NCBI RefSeq assembly: GCF_000350225.1 | Contig: NW_005178652.1 | Span: 584,557-648,556, forward strand | DNA: 64,000 nucleotides | Reading direction: 5' to 3' | Origin: Chondrus crispus | Taxonomy: Eukaryota; Rhodophyta; Florideophyceae; Gigartinales; Gigartinaceae | Shown here: positions 19,572 to 29,436 of the stretch, in pieces | Layout: the number at the start of each line of letters is the position of its first letter | How positions within the stretch are numbered: position 1 is the first letter of the stretch | Program-made: the position numbers and the translations under genes | The notes under the pieces: model-generated | What the model was told of the DNA's origin: nothing | The model's input: only the letters and a program-made list of their open reading frames with translations | Databases searched by the model: none

Positions 19572-22227
19572 GTGCCCCGCCTCAGAAGCATAGGCACCCC
19601 CAATCCGGCTGCGCCAAGGGAAGCGCAGCCGGGTAACCGAACGAAAGTCCAGGCCATCTGCTTCTTCAAGAAGCAGAATTACAAGATCTCCGCGACGGTT
19701 GGTCAGAAGCAGGCGTTGATGGTCGCCATCACGCCAGTGCTTGACTCAGGAGCCGGCCCGAACCTCATCCATTTACGGTGTGTCGCCGAGTCGTGGCGAC
19801 CGTCGATAAAACTGGTTCGGAGCCCAGCGCTCATCGACGCGTCAAACCGCGCAATGAAGGCACTAGGGGATATCCCCCTGCTCGTCCGAATCGGTGAGTT
19901 TGTGGCGCGCCTCCCGTTCCTGGTAGTCACGAGCCTCGCCGTGGACTGTATCCTCGGTACGACCTTCCTGGATCGCCACGTCAAGGCGATCCTCCCACCG
20001 CAACGGAAGGTCGTGTCCGCGAAAACCCGTTCTCGGTAATGCTCAGCAATTTTGGGCACCACTCGGTTCACATCCCGAAGCATACCGTAGTCGTACTGGC
20101 TCTTCTGTCGCCCACTCACATCCTGACCCTTGGCGACTCGGCCGCGGAAGCGGCCAAAGCTAAGGAAGGGGGAGGGATATTTAATTCCAACCTCTCAACC
20201 ACAAAGGATGGCGCGGAAGAAGCCGCCGATAACCGTACGGACAAGGGCGGAGCCGAACAAGCCACGCCGCCCAAGGCGCACCTCGGGGCGGTTGGAACGG
20301 ATAAACCCGAAAACACCGCCGCCCCTGAGGAGGACCCTAACGCCTGGCAGGAGGATGTCCACACCAGCGCCGAGGACGACGAGGTACGCTCGGAGATCCT
20401 CGAGGTACTGTCCGAATTTAAGGACATGTGGACCGGCCGGCTGGGAAAAATCGGGGCCACGGAGCACCGGATTGAGCTCAAGCCCAGTGCTCGCCCGATT
20501 TACCAGGCGCCTTACCGCGCTGGACCAACCGCACGGGAGAAAGAGAAAACGGAGATCGACCGCATGCTCCGGGCAGGGGTAATCGAACCCGCCACGGCCG
20601 AATGGGCAAGCCCCGTGGTGTTCGTCCCTAAAAAGGATGGTACCATGCGATTCTGTGTCGACTACAGAAGGCTCAACGCAGTCACCGTTCGGGATTCCTA
20701 TCCGTTCCCGAGGATGGACGAGTGCATCGATTCCCTCGGTGACGCTACTGTCTTTACCACGCTGGATTGCAACAGCGGGTATTGGCAAGTAGAAATCGCC
20801 GAGAAGGACCGCGACAAGACGACGTTCGCGTCGCACTGCGGGTTGTACCGTTTCCTCCGCATGCCGTTCAGTTTGAAGAATGCCCTCGCTACCTTACAGC
20901 GGGCCGTCGACATTATACTGTCGCGGGTAAAATGGGAAACCGCACTGGTCTACTTGGATGAAGTTATCATCTACTCCAAGACCGTAATGGAACACTTCAC
21001 ACACGTCCGCGAGGTTCTACGCCTACTGCGGGACGCGGGCGTGTCGCTGAAGCTGTCGAAGTGCGCCTTCTTCGACACCTCGGTCACCTACCTGGGACAC
21101 GTGATTCGACCAGGTAGGTTGGAGGTCGAGCTCCGCAACGTGGTCGCCATCGAGCGCGCTCGACCTCCCCAGAACCAAACGGAATTGCGGTCATTCCTAG
21201 GAATGTGCAATGTTTACCGCCGGTTCGTGAAGGGCTTCGCGAAAGTAGCCGCTCCGCTAAACCGGAAGACGGGGAAAAATCAACCCTTCGAGTTTGAGGT
21301 TCTTACCGATGAGGAATACGAGGCGTTCGTGGAACTAAAGAAGCGCCTCGTGTCGCCACCGATCCTCCCTCTACCCCGTTACGGAAAAATACACCCTGGA
21401 TACGGACGCTTGCGAGTACCAGGTCGGCTGTGCCCTATTACAGGAGCAGCCGAGCGGTGACCGCTTACGGATCGGTTATTGGAGCCGCGCCCTCACGGAC
21501 GCGGAGAAGAACTACACCACTACCGAGAAGGAATGCCTTGCTGTCGTGTGGAGCATCCTCACGCTTCGACCATACCTATATGGGAACACGTTTGACCTCC
21601 GTACGGACCATGAGGCCCTCCGATAGGTCCTCAACCTGGCGGATAGCTCCGGCCGGCTAGCGCGCTGGCGTCTCCGCCTAGCCGAGTACGACTACGACGT
21701 ACAGTACCGACCCGGCATTAAGCACCAACTCCCGGATGGTGTATCACGCCTCCGAGTGGACGGCGCGACCGCCGAACCGGTTGACGACGAGGTCCCGTGT
21801 TTCGCGGTACAATGGCGAGAGGAGGACCATGACCCCCGCCAAGGTACCGTACACTGGGAGACCCCCGTTGACCCGGGGAGAGCTGAGCACGCGTTCGCGG
21901 TTATACCCGAAGAACGCGACGTCTCATCCGTAACGGTGGAAGATTTCCTGCGGGAACAGGCCGAGGACCCCTTCTGTAGAGCGGCCGCCGAGACCGTGGG
22001 GAATCCGAACTCGCGCTACGACGTCGACCGACATGGGTTCGTCGTCCGCAAGTCCCCGCTCGATGGGACCCTGCAGCGGGTTGTACCGAAACGGCTCAGG
22101 GCGAAGATATTGTACCTCGCCCATCATACCCGCCTGGGAGGACACCCGGGCGGTACGACGATGTACTATACCCTCCGGTGGGAATATTATTGGCCTCATA
22201 TGGCCAATGACGCCTTCAGTACCGTAC
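19572..22227 (+). pseudogene. Pol of element A: protease, RT, RNase H and start of integrase (fossil)
   Basis: Recognisable parts in order are an aspartic protease (VLDSGAGPNLIHL), a reverse transcriptase (RFCVDYRRLNAVTVRDSY and the downstream palm region), an RNase H region near 21450-21600, and the H2C2 start of integrase near 22120-22200. These are the usual gypsy/chromovirus pol modules. The copy is broken in several places and split by the nested element. Confidence 0.8.
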
Positions 22228-22694
22228 TGTTGCGGCAATTCCTCCGCGAGATACCGAGCGACCTGTGCCAACGAGAATCCACTCGTCTTCGTCTTTATTC
22301 TTCACAAGTCTGCTGCCCTCCCCTTCCCTATCTGCTCCAGGGACGGCTCTTAAGTACTCTATGCCCGGGGGCTGTCCTCTCTTCCCCCGACCTCTCCTGG
22401 CGCCCCCTTTCCCTTCAGCTTCCCTCTGCCCCAGTCCTGGCGCCCTCCTCCTGCTCCTTTCCTTTCACCCACACGGCCGGTGGCCTCCCCCGTCTTCTTG
22501 TCCCGGCCCAAGTCCCCTCGCAGCCACGGGTTTCCCTTCATCCTCCTTCTGTCTACCACCGACAGTTCCCCGCGCGCATGATCCCGCCACTTCTACTGCC
22601 TTTCGGTTGGTACGCCTCGGTTCCGGCCGTGTCCGCTTTGATTCGCCTTACGCGTGTCCACCTTGCCACCTGGCACCTGGGTTCATCCGTAACA
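22228..22694 (-). repeat. 3' LTR of element F
   Basis: 467 bp, read by eye as identical to 27730-28196. On the minus strand it begins TGTTACGGATG and ends GCCGCAACA. Confidence 0.95.
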
Positions 22695-22708
22695 CTCGTC
22701 CCTTTTCC
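22695..22708 (-). promoter_or_regulatory. Polypurine tract of element F
   Basis: On the minus strand GGAAAAGGGACGAG lies directly against the 3' LTR, as expected of a plus-strand primer site. Confidence 0.6.
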
Positions 22709-22738
22709 GGTGCCTCTGCCATGAGAAGTCCAGTCAGC

Positions 22739-25700
22739 CTACTGTCCCTCCGGTGGATGATGGGGAGACGTTGCAATTGCCCCATTGTCGAATAGGTTCA
22801 CGATTACCTCCGGTAAATCATCCTCACGTGTCCACCTTGGCGACCTGCGTCCCGCAATCTGCACCTTGAACCACCTTGTCCTGTTCCCGGTCACGTTGTC
22901 GACCTCCACACGCGTGTCTCGCATGCGGCGGAGGAGTCGTATGGCGTCTGGAAACACCCCATTTCTTGCATCAGAGGTTTGGCGCGCCAGTTCCGATATC
23001 TTACGCATCCGATTCGCGTGTACACGCGCAACCTTGTTTCCAATCTCAGATCGCAGCATGTAGCCAACAGGGGAGAGCACTTGCTCCACACGGTACGGTC
23101 CGAGCCAGGCTGGAATGATCTTCTTGCCCTCCTTAGATGAAAGCTCAGGGGACCAAACCAGAACGCGCGACCCAATTTCGAAGTTCACGAAGCGCACATC
23201 CTTGTTGTATTGCTTGGCTGCCCTTCCTCGCGCCTCCGTACCCTTCTGAACGAGTCTCTTATGCAACGCCTGGAGGTGTCCAGTGATGTTGTAGGGTTCA
23301 CCAGCCACCCTCCAGGTCTCCTCCGCCCCCCAAGCCATATAGGCCTGCACACCGAACATGGCTTCGTAGGGGGTGACACCAGTTGCTTCGTGCACCCCTG
23401 TGTTGTATCGGAAACACGCCAACGACACATGCGCGTCCCAGTCCTGATTACCGGTGCTTACAAAGCAGGCGAGGTCCCTCGCCAATGTCCGGTTCCATCT
23501 CTCCACGCACCCGTTGCCTTGAGGATGGAGCGGGGAGGTGCGCACCTGCTTCACTCCTAGCTGAGCTGCCATGGCGCTGACGACGCTGCCAATAAAATTC
23601 GGGCCTCTGTCAGAGAGCATCGTCTCCATAGGTCCGAATATTGATACCCACTCGTCCAGGATCGCTCTTGCTACAGTGTCGGCTCGCTCGTCCGGCACCG
23701 GCACTGCACGTGCAAAGCGAGTGAATGTGTCAATTAAGACCAGAATCTTGATATTGCCAGACCCTGTCCGGGGGGTCACTGTCTGGACATCGACGGCCAC
23801 CTGCTCGAACCTTCGCTGCGGATGATATTGGACTAAACCGGCGTGCTTTCCCGGTTTCCACCCCTTAACCGCCGTGCACGCGACGCATCGTTCCAACTTC
23901 TGCTCCACGTCCCTTCGCCATCCCTTCCACCAGTACAGTCCCTGAAGGCGCTTCGAAGTCCGCCTTAGACCGTAATGGCCGCTGAGACGCGACCCGTGTA
24001 CTTGGTCGAGGATTGGTGCCACCAGCCTCGTGGGGACAACTATTGCCGCATTTCCGCACACGTCCTTGCAGAGTATCCCGGTTCCATCCACTTGATATCC
24101 TTTCCTACGCCCTTCTTGCGCGTATCGAAAGACATCTCCGAACTGTTCCCCTTGGGCTTTCCGCAGCTCGGCGCTCGACGGTCCCCCTCCAAGTGACCCG
24201 ACGTCCATCAGGGCCGAAACGGTCTCGCCAGCAGCATCGTGCGAGATCCCCTTGTGGCATCGCTGGCACAGCGGCTTCTCCACTGAGTCTCTACTGAGGG
24301 TGTCGGGGACGACAAGTGCTCTTCCAGGTTCATACTTGACTGTAAAGTCGAAGTCCTGAACGTCCACCATCCAGCGAGCCAACCTACCGCGGGGCTCCCT
24401 CAAGCTCATCAACCATTTGAGCGAACAGTGGTCCGTGACGACAAGCACATCCACCTCGCCATGGAGGTAGAACCTCCACTTCCTGAGGGCGTGAACAACG
24501 GCGAGACACTCTTTTTCTGTGACAGTGAATTTTCGCTCTGCGTCTGTGAGCTTGCGGCTCGTGAATGCAATAGGGCGCCAATTTCCGTTGGTTTCCATCT
24601 GCAGCAGGACGCCCCCCAGCCCGTATGAGCTGGCGTCGGTCATCAATTTCTTCCCGGCGCCCCTTCGTGGAGGAGCCAGCACATCCGGATCGCTTAGAGA
24701 TCCCTTCAGCTCTTGCCAGGCTGCCTTCTGCCTTGGCCCCCAGCGGGAATGCCAATCCGGGATGATGAGTTTCTGCCCTCTCTTCTTCTTGCGGTTGAAG
24801 CCGGTTCCCCTTAGGGCGTCGTGAAGGGGGGCAGCGATCTCAGCGAAGTGGTCAATGAATTCTGCAAAGTAATTCATGAGGCCCAAAAATCGCATCAGTT
24901 CCTCACCTCCGCCAGGCTCGACGAGCTTCCTCACAGCGGACACGTGCGCGTCGGATGGCTTGATCCCGTTCTCGTCAATCCTGTGGCCAAGGATTTCGGC
25001 ACTACGGACGCCGAACTGACACTTTGCCAGTTTGAGTCTGGCTCCGGCATCAAAGAACGTCTTGAGTGCCGAGTCCACGGACTTAAGATGTTCCTCCACT
25101 GTAGCCGTCCCAAGGCTCACGTCGTCCATGAATGCCCAAATATCGACCCCCTTTCGATTCCCCAGTATGACATTGACAGCCCTCTGGAACACTGCTGGAG
25201 AGTTCTTGAGCCCCTGCGGTAGTCTCGTATATCGCAGCAGTCCCAATACAGTGCGTATCGCTGTGAGATTTCTCGACCCCTCCTCCAACTCAATCTGGAA
25301 AAATCCGTCCTTGAGGTCAAAGGTGGAAAATACTGTCTTGCTGGCCATCCAGTCGAGCGTAGCCCGGACATCTTCCATTGGGTAGGTGTCCGTAACCGTG
25401 AGCGCGTTCAATTCTCGGAAGTCGGAGGTGACACGCACACTCCCGTCCTTTTTCTTGACGAAGACGTTACAGGCCGCCCATGGTGATGTCGCTGGTTCAA
25501 CAACACCCAGTTTTACCAGCCTTTCCATCGCCTCGCGCTCGACTTCCTCCTCACGAGGAGACCTCCTCCTTACTGGACAACAAACGGGCTTGGAGCCATC
25601 GACCAACTTGATCTGGTGCTTGACCCCCCTGATTTTGCCCGTTCCTTTGAACACCAGGCGTCTGTCCCAAAGAACCTTGCGCAGTCTTTCCTGCTCGCCA

Positions 25701-26203
25701 CGCTCGGGGTGAAACTGGGACAAGTCCATATCCTTTATCGCCCCATCGACATCGGCGTCATTGATGGCGGCCGCAATCTCGGCATCTACGGACCTCCCCA
25801 GTCTCCTCGTTACCCTTCCGCGGACCAGCCTTCGGTCCACCCAGATCCTTGCTCGATGAGTTGCAAGGTTGAGTATCAACCCGTACTGCCGCCAGAACCG
25901 GCTACCCAGTAGGACCTTGCTCGGTAGACGCGCCGCCACCCTCACAGGTTCCTCGAACGTCGTTCCCCATAGCCGAAACTTGAGACGGCCTTGTCCACAC
26001 ACCTCGATCTCGTGCCCATCAGCTGCGTGTGCACCTTCACCGCTCGGTTTCCAGGTGCCACCCACTCCCTCGAACCACAATCGATCAACCCAGATCGACC
26101 TTGCCCCGGTGTCGATAGGTGCCCATACGTCCCTGCCTCCGGCCCTTATGCGAGCGACGATGTCGTCGTTCACGTCCCGACGCGTACCCACGCATCGGCA
26201 CAC
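22739..26203 (-). CDS. Pol polyprotein of element F
   Basis: The frame has 1,154 codons with a complete module order. The aspartic protease reads APIDTGARSIWVD. Reverse transcriptase motifs are VTSDFRELNALTVTDTYP, LPQGLKNSPAVFQRAVN and AFMDDVSLG. RNase H reads LMTDASSYGLGGVLL and TVTEKECLAVVHAL. Integrase has an HHCC finger (HGSRLSGHYGL to CVACTAVKG) and the catalytic motifs VAVDVQT, LSDRGPNFIG and GCVERWNRTL. No clear chromodomain is visible at the C-terminus. It belongs to the Ty3/gypsy order PR-RT-RH-IN and would copy element RNA and insert the DNA. It looks whole. Confidence 0.95.
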   Translation of the reverse strand: MCRCVGTRRDVNDDIVARIRAGGRDVWAPIDTGARSIWVDRLWFEGVGGTWKPSGEGAHAADGHEIEVCGQGRLKFRLWGTTFEEPVRVAARLPSKVLLGSRFWRQYGLILNLATHRARIWVDRRLVRGRVTRRLGRSVDAEIAAAINDADVDGAIKDMDLSQFHPERGEQERLRKVLWDRRLVFKGTGKIRGVKHQIKLVDGSKPVCCPVRRRSPREEEVEREAMERLVKLGVVEPATSPWAACNVFVKKKDGSVRVTSDFRELNALTVTDTYPMEDVRATLDWMASKTVFSTFDLKDGFFQIELEEGSRNLTAIRTVLGLLRYTRLPQGLKNSPAVFQRAVNVILGNRKGVDIWAFMDDVSLGTATVEEHLKSVDSALKTFFDAGARLKLAKCQFGVRSAEILGHRIDENGIKPSDAHVSAVRKLVEPGGGEELMRFLGLMNYFAEFIDHFAEIAAPLHDALRGTGFNRKKKRGQKLIIPDWHSRWGPRQKAAWQELKGSLSDPDVLAPPRRGAGKKLMTDASSYGLGGVLLQMETNGNWRPIAFTSRKLTDAERKFTVTEKECLAVVHALRKWRFYLHGEVDVLVVTDHCSLKWLMSLREPRGRLARWMVDVQDFDFTVKYEPGRALVVPDTLSRDSVEKPLCQRCHKGISHDAAGETVSALMDVGSLGGGPSSAELRKAQGEQFGDVFRYAQEGRRKGYQVDGTGILCKDVCGNAAIVVPTRLVAPILDQVHGSRLSGHYGLRRTSKRLQGLYWWKGWRRDVEQKLERCVACTAVKGWKPGKHAGLVQYHPQRRFEQVAVDVQTVTPRTGSGNIKILVLIDTFTRFARAVPVPDERADTVARAILDEWVSIFGPMETMLSDRGPNFIGSVVSAMAAQLGVKQVRTSPLHPQGNGCVERWNRTLARDLACFVSTGNQDWDAHVSLACFRYNTGVHEATGVTPYEAMFGVQAYMAWGAEETWRVAGEPYNITGHLQALHKRLVQKGTEARGRAAKQYNKDVRFVNFEIGSRVLVWSPELSSKEGKKIIPAWLGPYRVEQVLSPVGYMLRSEIGNKVARVHANRMRKISELARQTSDARNGVFPDAIRLLRRMRDTRVEVDNVTGNRTRWFKVQIAGRRSPRWTREDDLPEVIVNLFDNGAIATSPHHPPEGQ

Positions 26204-26241
26204 ACCCTCGTGAACGTGTGTGCCCTGGTCGCCAGCGGCAG

Positions 26242-27645
26242 CTAGTTGCGCGTTTGCGGAAGGGCTGCCGCCTTTCCTTCCGTGCGCCCTTCCCCCATAC
26301 TCCGTCCAGAGTTCGTAGATCTGTCTCTCCTCTTCTTAGCGCAGTCTCGGGCGATATGGCCTTTAATGCCACAGTAGTAGCACAGGGCATCCGCAAAGCG
26401 CTCCTCCGGGGTGGGGAGCACGGGAGACTTATTTTGAACATCACGTGTCACCTGCCCATCTGGTGATAATCCCTCGCCATCCACGATTGCGCGGACGCGC
26501 TCGGATCTGAATTTCGTCTCCCTTTGCGTGGTTCCCTTTGTCCCGCTCATCATAGCGACGCGGCTGGTGACGTCATCAAAAGAACCCTGCACGGCGAGCG
26601 CATGATCCCTCAAACGTCCCGTGAGGGACTGTGTGAAGCGGTCGAGTAAGCGTTCATCGGAAACAGCTTCTGGTAGAGCGACCGCCGCTGCACGAAGCCT
26701 TTGGGCGAACTGCGTTATATTTTCGCGACTTTCCTCCCACGCCATTGTGTCAAAAGCGATGCGCAGACACCTTTGGTGGCTGGCGTTACACATTCGCGCC
26801 TGCAAGAGGTCCCATAGGCCACATGCATCAGCTTCCAGGTGCGAGGACGCGACGTCCTCAAAAATTGCAAGGGCTGTGCCACTAAAAGCACAGGCGAGAA
26901 GTCGGCGATGTAGTCCAGGTTGCACAGGAAAGTCCTTACACAGCCTCCTCCAGGCCTTTCTTGCAGCAAAAAAGCGAGCGTCTCCAGGCTTAGAAACCCG
27001 CACTGCGTCCATAGATCTGCTATATATCTTATAGGCTGTGTGCAGCGGGTAGAATTCCTGAGTCCCTTGCCCTGATCGGCCGGTATGTGGGCTTTGTCCC
27101 GAGGGGTACGCATCGGACACTTCCATTACCCCTCTCTTCACGGGCGTAGACGGGAGCTCCTCTGCCTCCGACCTTCCGGGGACTTGTAGATCCTTCCTGG
27201 CGTCTGCTGTCGCTGCTATCATTGCTGATAGCTTCTCCGGCAGCGATTCGATTGCAGTGGATGCTGAAGAAATGACATTTCCCGCAAGCACAACTGCACT
27301 CGTGGTCCTATCCATGGACGTCAGCATGTCTTCCATGATCTCCTTCATTCCGGCTACGGCGCGAAGCACACGGGACTCTGTTTCCTCAGGCCCGAGTCCG
27401 GGGCCCTGACTATAGCCGGCTCCCTCCCCGCTCCCGCGTCGGCGTTGGGACCTCAGGGACTGCGGGGCCTCAACACCGGCGCTGTGGGACTGCGGGGTCT
27501 CATACGTGAGCCCAGCCGGACGACTCTCCGTTGCATTGGTCACAGGACTGATTTCGCCCACTTGGTCTCCTTCCCTGCGATTCGAGCATACTGTAGTGTT
27601 AGGATCCGCACCTTCCTCGTCCCGGTCCTGACGATTGCGCGTCAT
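26242..27645 (-). CDS. Gag of element F
   Basis: The product has 467 residues starting at ATG (MTRNRQDRDEEG). The order is a charged N-terminal part, an acidic/Ser region, a helical capsid-like domain at about 200-370, and one zinc knuckle, CYYCGIKGHIARDC, near residue 435. It lies just upstream of pol. It is shorter than the Gag of element A and belongs to a different gypsy lineage. Confidence 0.9.
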   Translation of the reverse strand: MTRNRQDRDEEGADPNTTVCSNRREGDQVGEISPVTNATESRPAGLTYETPQSHSAGVEAPQSLRSQRRRGSGEGAGYSQGPGLGPEETESRVLRAVAGMKEIMEDMLTSMDRTTSAVVLAGNVISSASTAIESLPEKLSAMIAATADARKDLQVPGRSEAEELPSTPVKRGVMEVSDAYPSGQSPHTGRSGQGTQEFYPLHTAYKIYSRSMDAVRVSKPGDARFFAARKAWRRLCKDFPVQPGLHRRLLACAFSGTALAIFEDVASSHLEADACGLWDLLQARMCNASHQRCLRIAFDTMAWEESRENITQFAQRLRAAAVALPEAVSDERLLDRFTQSLTGRLRDHALAVQGSFDDVTSRVAMMSGTKGTTQRETKFRSERVRAIVDGEGLSPDGQVTRDVQNKSPVLPTPEERFADALCYYCGIKGHIARDCAKKRRDRSTNSGRSMGEGRTEGKAAALPQTRN

Positions 27646-27715
27646 GATGAGAAAAAACGCCCCTTGTTCCTAGCCTCTGCCAATCCAGGCAGACCGATCG
27701 CAAAGCTCCGCGATC

Positions 27716-27729
27716 TTACAAGCTTGTAA
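27716..27729 (-). promoter_or_regulatory. Palindromic sequence at the primer-binding position of element F
   Basis: Just inside the 5' LTR the minus strand reads TTACAAGCTTGTAA, a perfect 14-bp palindrome. There is no TGG as expected for tRNA priming. It may point to an unusual priming site. Confidence 0.4.
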
Positions 27730-28196
27730 TGTTGCGGCAATTCCTCCGCGAGATACCGAGCGACCTGTGCCAACGAGAATCCACTCGTCTTCGTCTTTAT
27801 TCTTCACAAGTCTGCTGCCCTCCCCTTCCCTATCTGCTCCAGGGACGGCTCTTAAGTACTCTATGCCCGGGGGCTGTCCTCTCTTCCCCCGACCTCTCCT
27901 GGCGCCCCCTTTCCCTTCAGCTTCCCTCTGCCCCAGTCCTGGCGCCCTCCTCCTGCTCCTTTCCTTTCACCCACACGGCCGGTGGCCTCCCCCGTCTTCT
28001 TGTCCCGGCCCAAGTCCCCTCGCAGCCACGGGTTTCCCTTCATCCTCCTTCTGTCTACCACCGACAGTTCCCCGCGCGCATGATCCCGCCACTTCTACTG
28101 CCTTTCGGTTGGTACGCCTCGGTTCCGGCCGTGTCCGCTTTGATTCGCCTTACGCGTGTCCACCTTGCCACCTGGCACCTGGGTTCATCCGTAACA
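27730..28196 (-). repeat. 5' LTR of element F
   Basis: 467 bp, pairing with 22228-22694. It is followed by GTAC, the right-hand target duplication. Confidence 0.95.
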
Positions 28197-28554
28197 GTAC
28201 GGAATTGCGCGTCATGCGTTGCCACCCGGGGAACCCTGGTGAGGCACCAGAAGGATCTCAAGCTCTTCCCAGCGGCAGGACCGCTGGATTTCGTCGCAAT
28301 GGACCTGCTCGGCCCTTTACCGAAGACGGCACATGGGAATCGCCACGTGCTCGTCATGACCGACCGGTTCACCAAACTGACGCGCAGTATCCCGTTACGG
28401 ACCACCACCGCGTCGGTTGTGGCAAACGCCTTCTTGGACAACTGGGTCTACGTATACGGCGCACCACGTTACGTGCTAACCGACAACGGACCGCAGTTCG
28501 CCGCCAAGTTCTTCGACGCGGTGTGTGCCCTTCTGGGGGTGAGTCATTACCTGA
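28197..28554 (+). pseudogene. Integrase core of element A (fossil, continued)
   Basis: Immediately after the nested element's right target duplication the coding picks up with CASCVATRGTLVRHQKDL. It then reads DFVAMDLLGPLP and LTDNGPQFAAKFFDAV, the integrase core motifs. It ends abruptly at the oppositely oriented LTR at 28555. Confidence 0.85.
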
Positions 28555-29146
28555 TGTGGTATAACTACCTTCGTCCCGACCACTCGGAACGAGGGGGGTT
28601 AGAGGTAAGGGAGCGCGCGCGGCTGGGTAACCCACGCGAGCGCAAACCGTACGGAAGGACTCGAAAAGAGGGAAGGCTCACGTGGCCGGTGACGCGCAGC
28701 CGGTCGGTGGTGTTAGATCCGGACGGCCGGTCACGGGTTAGAAGCCTGAGACTTAGAGGTAAAACCGGACGGAGTTAGCAAAAAGCCGTAAAGGGAAGGG
28801 AGGCGAGTCTGCCCCCGTTTACTAAAACGGGGCAGGTGCCCCTGGTCTTAACCCCTCAGTGGGACGCCAGGACACCTGTCCCGCTACAGTAGCTGTTACA
28901 TACTGTATACCAGCTACTGTACTAAATTGGCTAATTCGTGCCATTAACCACTAATTGCTAATTACTTACCGGATGGTCGCACACGTGTGCCCGTGGCCAC
29001 GGCCGGCGCCAACGGTTGTGTCAGGTGTACGCCGTGGAGGTACTACTGTGCTCGCAGCGGGCGCGTGCACGATTACTACAGTAGTAACCGCCCGTCTCGG
29101 GGGTTCTCATCTCCCACTGGGGGTCGCGGTGTGGAATTGTACCACA
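28555..29146 (-). repeat. LTR of family 1, reversed copy (3' LTR of element B)
   Basis: 592 bp with TGTGGTATAACTACC at one end and TGTACCACA at the other; the ends are short inverted repeats. In minus-strand reading a polypurine tract precedes it, so it is the 3' LTR of a minus-strand element whose body lies to the right. Confidence 0.85.
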
Positions 29147-29166
29147 GACCCCCTTCCTTACTTCGC
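29147..29166 (-). promoter_or_regulatory. Polypurine tract of element B
   Basis: On the minus strand the sequence ...GAAGTAAGGAAGGGGGTC ends exactly at the LTR start. The same tract is found at 40435-40452. Confidence 0.7.
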
Positions 29167-29436
29167 GACACGTCCTCGTCGCGGCCGGGGGTTGACATGA
29201 CCGGCTGGCAGGGTGTCCCATCCGTACGGAGAAGTCCGCGCCGACCACGGGGGCGCGGGCAGACTGCAGCCAACTCCATGGGGGAGCCCATGGAGTTTTT
29301 GGTATTTAACCGCGTCGGATCCCCTGGCGCGGCAATGGGTCCACTCACGCTTTCCTTTTCTCCCACCTCACTTCACATCACGCACCCCATTACCTCCACT
29401 TCCAAATCTCGCCCCCTCCTACCGTCCTCTCCCCGC

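Larger units (their letters stand above)
22228..28196 (-). mobile_element. Ty3/gypsy element F, whole-looking, nested in element A
   Basis: The 467-bp LTRs at 22228-22694 and 27730-28196 look identical throughout, with TG...CA ends. The 4-bp target duplication GTAC is at 22224-22227 and 28197-28200. On the minus strand the order is 5' LTR (27730-28196), gag, pol, polypurine tract, 3' LTR (22228-22694). Both main frames are open. Identical LTRs mean a very recent insertion. gag and pol occupy different frames with a ~40-bp interval, as in families that use programmed frameshifting. Confidence 0.95.
16562..28554 (+). mobile_element. Ty3/gypsy element A (broken, with a second element nested inside)
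   Basis: Parts in order are the 5' LTR (family 1), gag at 17101-19551, and pol with protease, reverse transcriptase and RNase H to 22227. The nested element occupies 22228-28196, and the integrase core continues at 28197-28554. At 28554 the element is cut by an oppositely oriented family-1 LTR. Its own 3' end is possibly the piece at 37917-41047, which has a same-orientation LTR. LTR copies differ at a few percent of positions by eye, so it is older than the element inside it. It has several breaks apart from the insertion. Confidence 0.75.

Noticed and set aside
22359-22559. Frames with identical products at 22359 and 27861
   Set aside because: They lie inside the two identical LTRs of element F and reflect LTR identity, not genes.
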